A stretch of 64,000 nt of DNA from Paragordius varius (GCA_964247055.1 OZ176055.1:7006001-7070000); one strand, 5' to 3'. Numbered from the stretch's first letter, positions 1 to 14,774 are shown. Made by a program: numbers and translations. Notes: generated by a model from the letters alone, not told the origin.

Positions 1-19
1 AATCAAATTTATTATCAAA
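1..19 (+). CDS. CLASP: possible end of an upstream CLASP exon
   Basis: The window opens with 19 bases followed by a strong donor (GTAAGT). Read in phase with the next certain CLASP exon they give SNLLS plus a split Lys, which loosely resembles the SN..SK stretch of human CLASP TOG2. A small exon could still be missing between this piece and 871. The match is short and the assignment is tentative. Confidence 0.35.
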
Positions 20-598
20 GTAAGTTTTTATAAAAGTTAAATATTTTTCAACAAAAAATATATATACATTTATCCTATGAAGCGTTTAAATTTATATTTT
101 TTTAAAGATTTGAAAAGGGTTACATTTATATGCTAAATGTCTCAAAAATTTAAAATTAATATCAGTTTCAACTAAAATATTTTTTTAAGGGTCAACATTT
201 ACTTTTGATTTCTGCGGAAAATGTTTCAAATCACTTGGAAATCAATTTTTATTACTAGCAAAACTTTATTTTTTTTCATGCAAGTTATTATCACTGATAA
301 TTTAATTACGTTTAGCATATCCATTCCCCAAAATTAATTCCCATATTAGCCAATTCATTAGTAACTTCGAAATCACGAGAGATACGAAGGTTTTATTTTT
401 TATACCATTATTAAATTTATCAAAAAGATATATCATCTTTTCAAAATTTTTTGAAGCAAACAATTCATTATTTATACTAGTTTATCAGGAAGTTTTTATA
501 CTCATTAATGAAATAAATTTACGTTTTAGAAAAAAAACTTTATTTTTGTTAGTTGTTTGCAATATAAGCATGTCCAACATTTTAAACCAATATTTATA

Positions 599-853
599 TA
601 TATCATTTACAATTCAAATTCACCCTTGAACAATTCAAATTCACCCTCAAACAATTCAAATTCACCTTCAAATAAATTATGTTATTTAATTAAAATTACC
701 GATATTTTTATATATATTTAAAAAATAAAATTCTGTTTAAATATTACTGAAAAAATAATTAATTATGCCATAAAGATATATTTTATATTAATAAATTTAT
801 TTCAAGGGTGAATATGAATTGTTCAAAGGTGAATTTGAACTGTAAATGGTATA
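599..853. mobile_element. foldback MITE, family A copy 1 (TATACCATTT termini, 21-bp subterminal repeats)
   Basis: Inverted arrays of a 21-bp unit (core CAATTCAAATTCACCCT) lie at both ends, with ATATCATTTAC at the left and GTAAATGGTATA at the right. The centre is AT-rich and noncoding. It lies just upstream of the first complete CLASP exon in the window. Confidence 0.8.
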
Positions 854-870
854 TATATTTATTTCTCTAG

Positions 871-3800
871 AAATATTTGTGAAATATTCGACCTTATATT
901 GCACACATGGGACACTAGCGTATTGGAAAAACAGGTAACTCTTTTACAGGACGGGATTAAGAGAGGTCTTCAAGATGCTGATGCAGAGGCTAGAGCCTCT
1001 TCTCGAAAGTAATATTTTTGGGAAAATTTATTTTTTTATCAAAGTTATTTAAAATATATATTGTTTTAATATATAGTTTCAATATAATTTAACTATTACA
1101 TATATATATAAATCGGGTTGAACCTTATATATTTTTTTTTGATTTTAACTATTACGATATACCGCTAATTTGTAAATGATTATTTTGACTGATTAACAAT
1201 ATTTTTTTTAACTAATTTTTACACATTATGCTTTTTTTTATTATATTCATTAAGTTCATTTCTACGCTATTTTTCCGATCTAAATCTTGATTCGTTGTTT
1301 TTGAAAAAATATATTTTACGCATTTTTATTTTTTATCATGATTTTGTAAGAAAATATTTCAAATTGATTCCCGATTCGAACTGTATTTTTTTTAAAAAAA
1401 TACATTTTGTAATTTATACATATTCAGGGCTTACTGGGGATTTGCTGATCATTTCAAGGATCATGCCGAAATTTTGATTCAAAGTTTAGATTCTGGGAAA
1501 CAGCGAATGTTGAGAGGCGAAATCTCAAACTCCTCTAGTAACAACTCACTTTACAGGTAAATATTTTCGCAATAATATAAAAAGTAAAAGACATATATAT
1601 TTTTTTCATAATAAAACCATATTTTTTAAAACCTGATTTTATGTAACCTATCGTTTTGGGTTGCGAAATAAGGAATGGAAATGTAAAATGGTTATACACT
1701 CATTTCATATTAAATAATAGTGATTTTAATGATCGGAAAATGTGAATTTTTTAAAAAATAAATAGTTCTTTATATGTTTTATCATTATAAGTTTAAATAT
1801 AGCTGTAAAAGTCCCACTTTTTAAGTATGAAATATCATCTTATATTTTTTTAATTTTTATAAAATAAATTAATTTAGATCTCAAAAGAATGTTCCCAGTT
1901 CTGCATCGGGTCTATCAACCATAAGGGGTACTGCCAAAAGCACAGTTAAAAAATTTCAAAATATGTCCTTGGAAGATATTGCGTATGATTGCATTTTATT
2001 TTGTCATTATTTTATTTTTTATTTGAAATAAAAAATTTTTTTGGATCTAGACGTGGTGCCAGTAAGCAACATATTAATAAACTACGCGCCAACCAGAATT
2101 TTATCACAGAAGATAAAACACTTCAATCCAAGAATGGTATTTTATGTTTTTACAAAAATAATTTTTAATATTTTTTGAGGTTATATATAATTTTGTAAAA
2201 TTGAAATTTTAAGTTAGTATATATTTTTTTATAGAAATAAATTTTATGATCTTAGATTTTATCTATATTACTTAAATAACAATTGTGACATATATATATA
2301 ATTGATGGTACCAATTAACAAATCTATTCCTTATTTTGCAACCTAAAACATAGGATATATTATAAAGCAAAATGTGGTTTACAAAATTTTACTTATTATA
2401 TTAACTTTTAATGTAGGTTCCGCCTTTTTCTTTAACCTGGATGCCGGTGATTCAAATTCCATCGATGGTGTCGATAATAATGCGATCGGGAATGGGAAAG
2501 AATCTAAAACATCTCTGCACCTTTCATCTATGAATAAAAGTTTGATTTCTCTAAGCTTAATTTCCTTTTCATTTTTGCTTTTTTTTCATATGAGACTGTG
2601 TAACAAAAATTAGTTACATAACAAACAGCTTTTTTACGATAGTCTATGATTTTATGAATATTTTTCAGGATCGTTACAATTTTTTACTAAAGTTAATTAT
2701 AAGTTATAATTTTTTAGTCGATTTTATTATTGTGTGCATTTTTTTGAGTAGTTACCCACCCAAGCTTAATTAATCACTTTTTTCAAAATTAGCTCTTTTT
2801 CATTAATTGTAAAAGAACAAACCCTCGCTTTTTTATCATTATTAATATAATTTTTTTTGTTAACAATCGTTCGTTAAGATAATGATTTAAGCATGCCTGC
2901 CAAACAATCTCACTCAAATAATCACCAACAAGTTCAAAATAATGGTGGTGTTAATTCAAATGTCATGCTTTTAAACAGCAAATTGCGTTCAACCAGCGCT
3001 ATAGATGCTTTGGCTGCGGCCCGTGCAAAAGCACGCAAAAATTATGCCTTAATTTCTGCCAATAACGCTAATATTAATAATACCGCTAATGTAAATTTGA
3101 ACTCTTACAATAGTTCGACCACGGGTCTTAATTATCTCAATACCAATGCCTCTGCTCGGAATGTCAGAGCCCGTATTGATACTAACTTGCATGGTATTCA
3201 CATAACATACATATATATAAGATATATTAGCTTTTGGGTTGTGTGTTTTTTGTGGGGTTGAGATGGTGGTGGTTTGTATACGTTTTATGCTATTTGATAT
3301 CAGTGGGCTTATAAAATTTGCTTTTTAGTTGCCCCATGATTTTTAGGGTAAATAACGTTTAAACAATTGTTTGATGTTTTATAGGTGTTTCTAATAATAA
3401 AAAAATTGCCATCCCTCAATTCGTGTTAACATTACAATATAAAATACTATATAAATTTGATAAAATGGTCAACAACTTTCATATATGCTATAATTGGCGG
3501 TGTTTTAATTTGTTTCACTATTGGAACATTTTTATGCCGACCAATGATATAGTATGACAATTTTTTGTGGTTTTTTAAACGATATTATCCTTTTCAAAAA
3601 GATAGTTGGATTATAATTATATAATATTTTTCTGTTTGGCAAATACTTCAAATTGTGTTTCAATAGGATCTAAAAGTAACATACGAATTCCTGGAAATAA
3701 TCACACTGGGACATCCTCATCGTTTTATGGTTCGACCACGCGATTAAATTCTGTCACTGGTCCTTACAGACCTTTAACCAACAATGGCATGCATTACGCA

Positions 3801-6800
3801 TCAAATGCTTTATCTAATCACAAATCATCCTCCATTTCTCAACGTAAGATTTTTTGATTTTTTTGGGGTGTTTTTTAGAAAATTAAATTTATTTCATCAT
3901 ATTATTATAACACATAATTACTACTGTAGTTTTACAAACTTAGGCTATATTTTCATATTGTATAATTTTATTTGTTTGTGCAAAAATATTTTTTTCTATT
4001 TTTTATTGTAATAAATATATTTTTGTGTCAATTTAGCCGGTAGCCGATCAAATTCTCCGACGGGGGGAAGGCGTTTATATAACATGTATGGTTCAATACA
4101 TGTACAAAATTCTGCGGCACATAATAACCCTCATCAATCTGGTATGTACAGATATATATTATTACCTAATATGCAGTAAAAAATATAAATTATAACAAAT
4201 TTTGATTAGCATTATCATATTTTAACTATTTATTAAAGTTGTATCTCTAGTATTTTTTACAGTAATTATAGTTGTGTATCAGATTATTTGTGCACACTGA
4301 TATAATTAGTACTAAAATGAATTTCTTTCTGAAATTTCAAAACTGGTTACTTATTTAATTTTACTATTCCAATAAATATTTTGTTATTTTATAGCAAATA
4401 TAAATTGAAAAAGATAGTCATATAGTACCCTTGATTTTTTTGAATAAATATAACTTATCATTATGGGTTGTAGAATAAGGTATGTAAATAACATGTATCA
4501 TTGTAATCATAAGGATTCTATGGAAAAAATACACGTTTTTTTGTAGAAGATTTGTTTGGTTAGAACCTTTTGTTTTTATAATTAAAGTTTTGCTTGTGTT
4601 AACAACAATTTTTAAAGGATTATTAATAGGGTTGAGTTTTTGATTCTAGTAAATGGTCTCTTATCATCATTCGTGGTCATTTATTTCTATTATAAATAAC
4701 TATTACAATTGTTTTTTAAAAAAATTGTATTTATATAAATTTAATTTTACTATTAGTTTTATCATTTTTTAATTGGTTATTTTGCATATAACAATAATTT
4801 CATTAACAAATTATGGTTACCGATAATCTATTATTAATTGGTTTAACCCAAACCTATTTTAATTGTGAAATCGATATTTCAATTTTTATGGACATATAAA
4901 AATAATTTTTTAATAACAAATTAGGTGTAACAAATTACCCATCACATCAAAAATTTGCGACAGTTGGACGCAAAGCTGGAGTTGGTTTAAGGCAAACCCC
5001 TTCCGCCACCAATGTTAATACCTATTACAATTCTTTAAAAAGTAAGTTTTTTAAGAAAAAGATGTCTTTTTTAAATTAAATTTATTTATTATATTTTATG
5101 CCTTTCTTTTTTACTTATAATATTTTTGGAAAAATTCTAATATATTTTATATTTATTAAAAAGGTTAATGGTTAAAAAATGCTGAATTCCACATCTAATA
5201 CGAAACATATTTAATTCTATATATTTTAATTTTTAGGCCGAAAGAATGGGATGGAATCTGTGCAGCCCAATATGGTAACTTTTGGACTAATAATTATTAC
5301 TTTGAAATATTTGGTTTAAGTATTTTTCCATTATTGTAACCAAATATATTCTTCATTTATTTTAAAATATGTGACATAGGAAATAAACCCGTTTTTAATA
5401 TTTACTGGGATCTTTTGTCTAAAACGCTTACTGTTTTAATTAAGAGCTGAATATTAATATGAATTCATTGTATAATAAAACATTAAGAATATTACACACG
5501 TTACCGAAAAATTTATTTTATTTCCAGGTATATATAGATCCCTGCTGCAAATACAGTATGCATTTTAATGGCTACTTATTTCACACTATAGTTGGGAAAT
5601 TTGCAACACAGGAGTGTATGGTAAAAAGAGAGGAAATAATTGTTTATTCCACATTTTGTATTTTTTCATACACTACTGTGTTGCAAATTGCCCTACTATA
5701 GTGTTGTGAAATAGCAACCATTAAAATGCATACTCTGCATTTCAATTTTTAAACCCTTTTATTTAAAATTTTAACTAATATATTAAATATTGTTTCATAT
5801 GTAAATAGATTCTAACGCAAATATTTATGTACAGCATTCTTTTTATAAAAAATATCACAAATTTTACAAAATTTACCAATTTTTTTCCACATATATTTAT
5901 AGATGCCTAACGCAAACAATTATGGGAATCATAATAATAATCTCCTAGGTGGTTTTGAAGATGAAAATGATATCGAAAGTGTTCATTCTTCAAGTAATAA
6001 CAGTTTTGCTTACACAAGCTCATCTGAGAAATCGTTCCCCCTAAACTCTGCCAACAAAATTAATAATTTTAATTATAACAATCATCACAATATAAAGACG
6101 AACAATACGCCAAATAGATTTGGACAAAATCATTCTAATAATTCGAATTCTAAATTTACATTACAAAGTTGTACACCGCCGTTTCAGAGGTATATAGATA
6201 GAACATTGTTTTTATACATATTTTTTGGGTATTGTTTATTTTTATTAAAACAAATACAATATGCATTTTAATGGATGCTTATTTCACACTATTGTAAGGC
6301 AATTTGAAACACATAAGTTTATGGGAAAAAAAGAATGGAAATAATTGTTTATTTAACTTTTTGTGGTTTTTTCCATACTACACTACTATGTTGCAAATTG
6401 TCCTACTATAGTGTGAAATAAGCAACCATTAAATTGCATATGTTAGCTAAAATTCATTTTCTTTACCAATTTCAGGTAATTATTATATATTTAAAACATG
6501 CAATCTGGTCTATTTTAAATATATATATATCAAAGTTTATTCATATATTTTCTAGTAAAAATTAATGTTTTTTTTTCTTTTAAATACAATATAAATATTT
6601 TTATTCAAATAATGATATTTATAGAGGTACATCTCCATATTCAAGTCCATTTTCACCGTTTGTTGGAAGTCCGTCTACCATGTTGCATAATAGTGGTCCG
6701 ACTACCGATTTAGTATTCATTTATTTTGCTTACAATAATTTTTATGACTTTGTTTTGTGATAAATTATCTAACAAATAGTTTTTGTTTTTTATATCGTTT

Positions 6801-9800
6801 TCAAAAAAATATATATATTTTTTCTGGGTATTTTTTTATTTTAGGCCTCAATATGTTTTTTATATATTTTTATGTTATTCTCGATGGATAGATAAAAAAT
6901 GGTAACGTAAAACAAATTTTAATCATTATATCCACATTTAAATAAGCTCAAATTTTATGCTAACTTTATTATCCATAACTCTTTTATAATCATTTCGAAA
7001 AATATTATTTATATTTTTCCCTAAAAAATTAGGATTCTTCCGACATAATTACACTACTTTCAAGCGTAAATTGGGCCGATCGAAAAGAAGGACTTATTCA
7101 TATTTTGCGATATTTCCGTTCTGGAAACCGTTTAAAGTATTTTCTTATGTTAGCGCAAAATTTATTTTTGAATATTTTAAAATTTTACCGCAATTGGTTT
7201 TTATATCATATTTTTTCCAAATTTGTATAAAATAGACCCAAGGAAATTAAACCTGTGATGGAGAATTTTTCGAAAATGTTTATGGATCCACACTCAAAGG
7301 TAAAAAGAATCTTATACAAATATACTTAAATTTTTTTAAAAGAATTTTGAGTTTTTTAAATAATTTAATATTTTAGGTCTTTAGTATTTTCTTGGATGCT
7401 CTGATCGAATTTATTAACTTCCATGCTGATAGCTTAAATGATTGGTTATACATTCTGTTAACTAAATTATTCACAAAAATGGGCCAAGATTTGCTCACCT
7501 CCATACAAACCAAATGCCAAAAATTATTGGAAGTTATAAGGTTTTAAGTTTTTTTTGATATTTTTATTTTTCAAATTTTATTTAATAAAATCTTTGTGGA
7601 TTTGTTGAATTCCATCAATTATTGATATTAAAAGAAGCTTAAACTGAATTATGTTTTGGAAAATAAAACCTAATTTAATTTAAAATACAATGTGTAAATG
7701 AACCGCTTCATTAATTACAGTATTAAGAATTCGCATTTGAATATTTTTTATATGCCTATTTATCTACCTTTAAATTAACAAATTTATTTAATATTACACA
7801 TCATTTAGAAATTCTTTCCCACCATCCCTACAATTTGATTATCTAGCCAAATTTTTAACTGATCAAACCATGACACCTAATTATAAGGTATTTCGGATTT
7901 TTAATTAAAAAAATTAAATTTCAAACTGTTTTTTCTGATATGATGAATAACCATTTATTTCTTCTGCAAACTGACTAGGTAAAAATTGGAGCTCTACACT
8001 ATTGTACAACCGTGGTCTCCTCCATATCACAATCAGATTTTAATTTATACAATGAATCACATATCAAATTGGTGGATAAGGTATAATACAATATAATTTT
8101 TAATAAAATTATTATTTGTAAAAAAGTCAATATTTAAATTGATTTTATAACCTCCAAACTTCAACATTAAAATAATATTTTTCATGGGACAACAATATTT
8201 TTTATAACTTAAACTTTTTTTAATATAATATTACCGTTTTGGGTTGCAAAGGGATAGAAATGTAAATATTGGTAACAGACTCTATGTGTTACGAATTATT
8301 TTATTCTTTTTAATTGAGGGAAAAAAGATTTACAAAATATGGCTGTTTTTATAAAAAAAAATATATATATATACTGTAAAATGATAATATTATTAATTAT
8401 TTAAACAAAATTTTAAGGTTATAACAATGTGTAATGAACCCAAAAGTGGAGAAATACGGAAATTAGCAACATTCCTTCTCATCGCATTGTGGGAATGTAA
8501 CCCGGCAACATTTACTATGATTTTACAAAAATTGTCAAAGCATCAACATGTAAATCGTTTTTTTTGAAAAAAATGCATTTAAGGATATTTTTAAAATATC
8601 TAGATTAATTTTATGTTTTTTTTGTAAATTTTTGTTTGATTGAGTAAAATAAATTTTTTTTAATAAAAATTTATATTTTCATGTCACAACTTATTTCAAG
8701 TTTTTTTGTAGATTTTTTTAGACAGATAAAATTAAATTTTATGATAGTTTTATATTAAAAATTTTATAGATTTGATATTGATATTTTAATCAGATATGTT
8801 AATAATTATCCAAATTTGTGCATTGGATAAATTTGATTTATATAATATTTTAATTTTTTAAAAAAATAATTATTCTATCAAGTAACTATATACAAAGTTG
8901 TGTTTTACCTCCATAATTAAATATGTTTATTGTTAAAAAAAATTTTTTTTTCTTCTTATTATAGGATTTAGCTATGGCTTTAGTACATCAATATTTCCCA
9001 CCAAATACTGATGATGCCACGTTCGATTCAAACACTTCAGGAATCCTCTCTATGGATAATGGTGATTTGAAATACAATAATAATGGCAGTTATATAGAAA
9101 ACGGGGGGAATAATTTTCAACACAATATTGAAGTCGCCTTCAACGATAATGGACATCAAAATAAGTAATCTTTATTATATTTATAAAATTTGAGTTGTAA
9201 GGGTAAAATATTTGAAACCAATATAGAGCCAAGTTTAAGGCTTGAATATGAAAAATTAGTGTGGAGTACATATGATGTGATACAATGCTTTCCAACAAAT
9301 ATACTTTTTTAATCTTTAATAATTTATTTATGTTATCAAACGGGTTGGTTCCGTAATTTTTTGTTTATTTACAAAAATTATGTGCCTTAACTGTATACAT
9401 AATATTAATTTTAATATTTTGTATTTAAAGTTCACTGACAAATCATCATCCTTCCAGAGATGGCCAAATATTGACCCCTAATAATTTGACAAATCTTAGC
9501 TTCAATCCTTCCAGTAATAATGTTAATACAAATCAAACATTAAGTACGAATGATATTTCAGTTAATGGCGGTTGTTCCGATTCACGTAAATCTTACGTTT
9601 ATACACCGCATGTTAAAAAATTGATTTTACCATCATATTTTGTCGCCTCTCCTGCCAACAATGTTGCAAATATGAGCAAAATTTGTCTTTATTCAAACAA
9701 TCATTCATCCAATAAATCAAACAACACCCCTATCGCCGCAAATTGTAGCATAAATTTAGATAAAAATATATCATCTTATACTCATAAAAATGTTAATAAT

Positions 9801-12800
9801 AATAATAATAACAACAATAGTAATTATATCCATAAAGAACATCCTGAAAATGTTGTTATGCCTATAAAAATGAATAATAATGACTCGTTTGATAGGTATA
9901 ACCTTTTTTAAATATATTTTTGCTAGAAAAGGTGTATAGTATGCACATTTATGTCGGTCAATTGGTTATACAGTAAGCAGTATATGATACAAGAAATAAG
10001 TTCCATAATATAATAAACAAATTGAATGATGTAAGATAGGTCAAAAGTAAATGTTTAATTTTAACCATTTGTTGTTTTTTTCCATACATATACGATGCTG
10101 TCTAAAAATAATGTAAATTTGCGCCAACATAAATGTGCATACCCTAAATAGATTATCTAACTATTTTTTTACCTTATTACTTTTTTTAAAGTTCAATGAC
10201 AATGAAACCTAACATCCCACCTAAACCCAAATTGGGCCAATACAATAATAGCAGCAACACACCCTCACCAAATTATATGGTTCATGATGAATATGGTATA
10301 TAAAATTTATTGAAATACTTACCAATATTATTTAGTGAAATATTTTTTATCTATATATGGATAAATCGTTAAACACATTTTTTATATACATAAATATCAA
10401 ACCAACAAGATTTTAACATAAATAATATGCGAGCGATATAAAAATAACAAGAACACAAAAAGTGATAAATATAGGAGTGTTGTTGGTGGTGTTAAGTCTA
10501 TTTTTAAGTTTATTAGTAAACTGCTGATCGATTTTATGCATAATTGTTAATTTTTTGACAATTTTAGCATTGCTATAAATAATTTTTATTATTAATGTAC
10601 GTGAGTTTTCTTAAATTAATTGAACAAAAATATTGTTTTATTGAAACCATAACTACTTCATATCAATTCTTCACTTATAAATAAATTAATATAAATTGTA
10701 TTAAGAATTTTATTTATTTACTCCATAACAAATCTATATTCATCTTACTTTGCATTTATTTATTAACAGTGCAAATTAGTAAAATACCGGCTTTGAAAAG
10801 GGGTATGTCACCCTTTAACAACGGTGGACAACAACACAGTGATAACTTTCAATCTAATATGAGTATTGATTCTCAACACTCTGTAACCAATACGAATACA
10901 AATTCACCTGGTATAGTTATTTCTTTGTGTTTCTTTTTTATGTTTATTTTATTTTTTTATTACATTTGACTATTATTTATTTATGCGTTCGGTTATTTAA
11001 ATGAAACAAATTTTAAACATTAAAAGTTAACTTGATTTTATTATATTAATATTTAATCATTTACATGTTTATTTGTTTTGAAAACATTTTAATATATTAT
11101 ACTGTTTAATATTATAGCCACAAAAATGTTAGTCATTATGAATGGAAATTGTAATAATGCTAACCTTCAACAGGGTGTAAAACACAATCAATCCCCTCTA
11201 AACTCATTTGTAAGTTGGATTTAAAAATTATTAAATGACCATTTTATGTTAATAAATAAAAACTAAATTTTCAAAATTATTTTTAATTTGCGAATTTTAT
11301 ATTATAGAGATCGCGTGACCCCTTTGATATGTCTATGATAAGTCATCAATTGGAAGATGTGGTTAACGGTATAACATTTTTTTCATATATACTCCAAGTT
11401 ACAATTAAAAAATATTTTGTAATATTTTCATATTTAAATATTCCTATACAAAAAAAAACTTTTATCAAATTTTTATATTACCCAACATAGGCAAAGATCA
11501 TGATTTCCAACAAACGCTAGACAAAAAAATGAGAGTTTTGCAGGATCCAAATGCCGAGTATTTATACCTCGTTTCTTAATAATTTCTCTTATCTTTATTT
11601 TCAAATACAGTTACCCTTAATTTATCAGATAAATAAGAAAAGTTGCAATTTTATATATAATAAATCATATTTTGACCTTGATTTTTTGAAAGAGAAAACC
11701 GATCGTTTTTGAACAGCGAAATAATAAATAAAATGCAATTTGGTGACACACTCGTTTTTTTCTATAAATAAAACGGATAAAAGTTATCGTTTTTTTAATA
11801 AATTATTATTTTTAATTTTTTATTTTGACATTTACAATATCTACAGGCGCAGCGATGTAATACAAGGCCTGGCTTACATAAAGTGCCTTGCCAATTCGAT
11901 TCAAGACAAAATGGTTTGGGAAGATGTTTTTATAAACGTACTTCCTACCCTCTATAATCTTTTACGGAGCTCTAAACCTGATGTAAGAATTTTTTACCAA
12001 TAAACTTTATCCTTTTTTGATAGTTTAATTCAGGGGTGTTTACAAATAACATCGCGGGCCGCATTTGCAAAATATATGGGCATTAACAAATGTTTTTTAG
12101 ATTTTAAACATAAGATTTCTAAAATTTTTATGATTTTTTTTAGTTCATTGCCGAAATTCGAATAGATTTATTTAGAATATTCGTTTAAGATAATCAAATT
12201 TACTTAAATTTTGTATTGTATATAAAATTTTTCGCGGCCTGCATAAATATTTTGCGCGTGTTAGCCACCCCTGGTTTAAAGTAAGGAATTTCTAGTAAAA
12301 TTTTTAAGACTAAAAGAAATAAGAGATATATATTTTTTGCTCATAATAACAGCCATATAAATATAAAATTGGCATGTATACGGATTATGTTAATACACTC
12401 AATCATATATTTCAAAGTTGTATTATATAAGTAAAAATAATAAAATCAAAGTGTAAAATATGACTCTATGTATGACCAAAAAATATTTGTCCTTTTATTT
12501 ATACGTTTTGTCTTTATTTTCTTTTTTGGCAGTTAATGGATATACTATACCGATTATTTCAATTTAGGATCAAATTAAATGCAATACATTAGCCACATTG
12601 AAAGAATTGGTCAAACAAAATGGTCACTTTTTTTCAAGCGTAATTTTTGAAACGTTAGACGCTCTGTTGGCAGAGCATGTGTGTTGTCCAGATAAAAGTT
12701 CGAAAGAAGTAATTAGTTTTTTTTCTGATAAAAACAATTTGGTATTAATGACAATCTGATATATTTAATCGTTTTTATTTAACTAAGGAAAAAGGGGAAT

Positions 12801-14774
12801 ATATTATTGTCTTATTTATATAACTAGCGTTGGGCGCCGGTTGTGGTCTTTATAACCGCTATAAAAAAATATAAGTTAAACTATCCTATGTTTATTAGAA
12901 AACATTTTACAAAACTAGATTAATTATCATCAATACTGTTAAAAACACTAATTAATTTCCTTCTACTAGGTTAAACACGTTTTTCCAATTTTGATCTTTT
13001 GTAAGTTCTGACTATAAAGAGGCCTCTTTTTCCATTAAAAACTTAAACTTAGTTAATCACATGGTTAATTTTATATCTTAAATACTTTTTTTAAAAAAAT
13101 ATTTTTATACCCAATCTTTAGGTTATTAGAATGACAGAAGATGTTGGAACACAATTGGTTAAAGTTTTAAACCCAGATGTTACCGTACCACACATCCTTT
13201 CATTCATAAATGGAAAATATAATCTATGTGCACATGAAAGCCTACAAAATGCCATCAAATTACTCAATCAGGTATAAACATGAATATGTAGCTTTTTGAA
13301 AATATTTTTCTCCTCTGACTAAAATTAAATTTTAATGTGGTAAGAAAATATTCTAATCGTTAAGAGATTATGTTGAGTTTTCATTCCAACCCTTATTTAA
13401 AAAAATAAATTTTTTATTTTCCTAATAGTTTAATATTTTCTTGAAATTAATTTAGAAAAAATACTACTATAATTTAATTATCGAATCGTTATTTATTTTT
13501 CATAACATAATTAACTTTATATAAGTTATATTTATTGCTCCTAATCTCAAAAATTATTTTTGTTAATATTTTTAGATTATCATTACACACTCGGAAGATG
13601 ATTTGCATTTGTACGTTCAAAAATGCGTTTCTGCTCTCATAGTGGTACACATATATTTATTTAAAGCATAAACTAACTTTTTTATGATAATATTAAAGCA
13701 TTTTTTACTAGAATATTGAAATTTCGAAATTAATATTTTATATTGTCACAGAATTGCGATCATGCCGAAAGTTGTGTGAGGAAATGTGCCGTTTTTTGCT
13801 TAGTCAGTCTGTACGTTAAATATGGTGATAGAGTTTTACCCTTATTTGAACCTTTAGCTCCGCAAAAAGTATATTTCTTTTAATATATTTAGTGTTTCTT
13901 TGACATATTTTTTTGCATTAAACAAACATATATCAAACTTTCTGTTTAAATGTTTTATTATTATTATTATTATACCAAACAGGAATACATGTGTATGATT
14001 TGATGAAATAGTTTAAAATGGATATCAGTGGTATATATTTACCATTTTTTCGCAACTGAATTTTAAAATAAGGTTTTCCAGTCCTTTTTCAACAGATCCT
14101 TTAAATTAAGAATGTTAAGTCACAATTATATAGTTACATCTTAAAGTTTTAACGCGGTTAGAGATATTTTCAATTATTTTTATTCAAACAAAAAACCGTT
14201 TTTGACAATATTATTTAAATTTCTCAAATAAGATTATGTATCATTAAGGCCATTTTATGAGTATCAATTAGCAATTATATTAGCAGATAAATATAGTAAA
14301 TATTAAAATTATATAGACATAACCTACCTACGAGCATAAAACAATTATCTCTATACAAAAGAGTGCCATTTGATTATTTTCTACATAAATTATTTAATAA
14401 CAATCATAAAATATATAAATGATTGTGTTACCAATTTACACCTCTATCTCATACTGGGCTGTCCAAAACAATAAGTTATATTGTAAAAAAATCAAGTTTA
14501 AAAAAGTACAGAAGTCTTTTGAAAGAAATATTTGTCTTTATATTTTTACGTTTTGTCTGTATTAATATAAATATTTTTACTAATAACTTTTCATTTGCCC
14601 TCAAAACAGCGCAAAATACTGCAAGTTTACATTAAACGCGTTAATGATCAACGTACAGGAGGACCTGGTACGCTTAATGAAACATCTCACAATATAACTT
14701 TGCTTGGAAATAACAGTAATAATACAGGCACAAAGAATAGCCCATCACATACTCAAACTGCTCCTTTTGTCTGA
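871..14774 (+). CDS. CLASP: CLASP (CLIP-associating protein), 5' end outside window, 31 exons
   Basis: This is a microtubule plus-end protein that promotes rescue and stabilises microtubules through TOG (HEAT-repeat) domains. Exons 871-1008 and 1428-1556 hold the end of TOG2 (DADAEARASSRKAYWGF). Exons 1878-6712 are a Ser/Asn-rich linker. Exons 7033-8549 and the start of 8965-9164 hold the next TOG domain (SSVNWADRKEGL, MDPHSKVFSIFLDALIEF). An Asn-rich linker follows, with an SKIP motif (SxIP type, EB1-binding) in exon 10770-10910. Exons 11308-14774 are the C-terminal CLASP domain, with SCVRKCAVFCLVSLYV and KILQVYIKR close to the vertebrate C-terminus. Further exons include 2051-2136, 2417-2539, 2879-3193, 3667-3843, 5903-6189, 9431-9895, 11847-11982, 12568-12708, 13122-13271 and 13752-13868. 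All listed exons join in frame to about 1,420 codons. Introns run from 68 to about 780 nt and several hold MITEs. The border 2539/2879 is the least certain. Confidence 0.93.
5559..5730. mobile_element. TA-flanked MITE, copy 1, in a CLASP intron
   Basis: Terminal inverted repeats start TGCATTTTAATGG and continue for roughly 60 bp on each side with mismatches. TA dinucleotides flank both ends, as expected for Tc1/mariner-type insertion. No coding capacity. Confidence 0.75.
6262..6438. mobile_element. TA-flanked MITE, copy 2, in the next CLASP intron
   Basis: Same family as 5559-5730: TGCATTTTAATGG at the left, CCATTAAATTGCA at the right, and shared interior (CTACTATAGTGTGAAATA). TA flanks both ends. 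Together the two copies bracket CLASP exon 5903-6189. Confidence 0.75.
9942..10139. mobile_element. TA-flanked MITE with TGCACATTTATG ends
   Basis: Inverted ends TGCACATTTATGT and ACATAAATGTGCA are flanked by TA on both sides, inside the CLASP intron after exon 9431-9895. The ends resemble those of the 5559 and 6262 copies and may be a related subfamily. Confidence 0.65.
12031..12273. mobile_element. hAT-type MITE in a CLASP intron
   Basis: Ends CAGGGGTGTTTACA and (inverted) CAGGGGTGGCTAACA, with GCGGGCCGC-like subterminal sequence. Flanking 8-mers GTTTAATT and GTTTAAAG are imperfect direct repeats, fitting an old hAT target-site duplication. Noncoding. Confidence 0.7.

Noticed and set aside
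2374-2613. Hydrophobic tail after CLASP exon 2417-2539 read as a membrane helix
   Set aside because: The stretch lies beyond a donor that restores frame to the next CLASP exon; CLASP is cytosolic and the tail is most likely intron.
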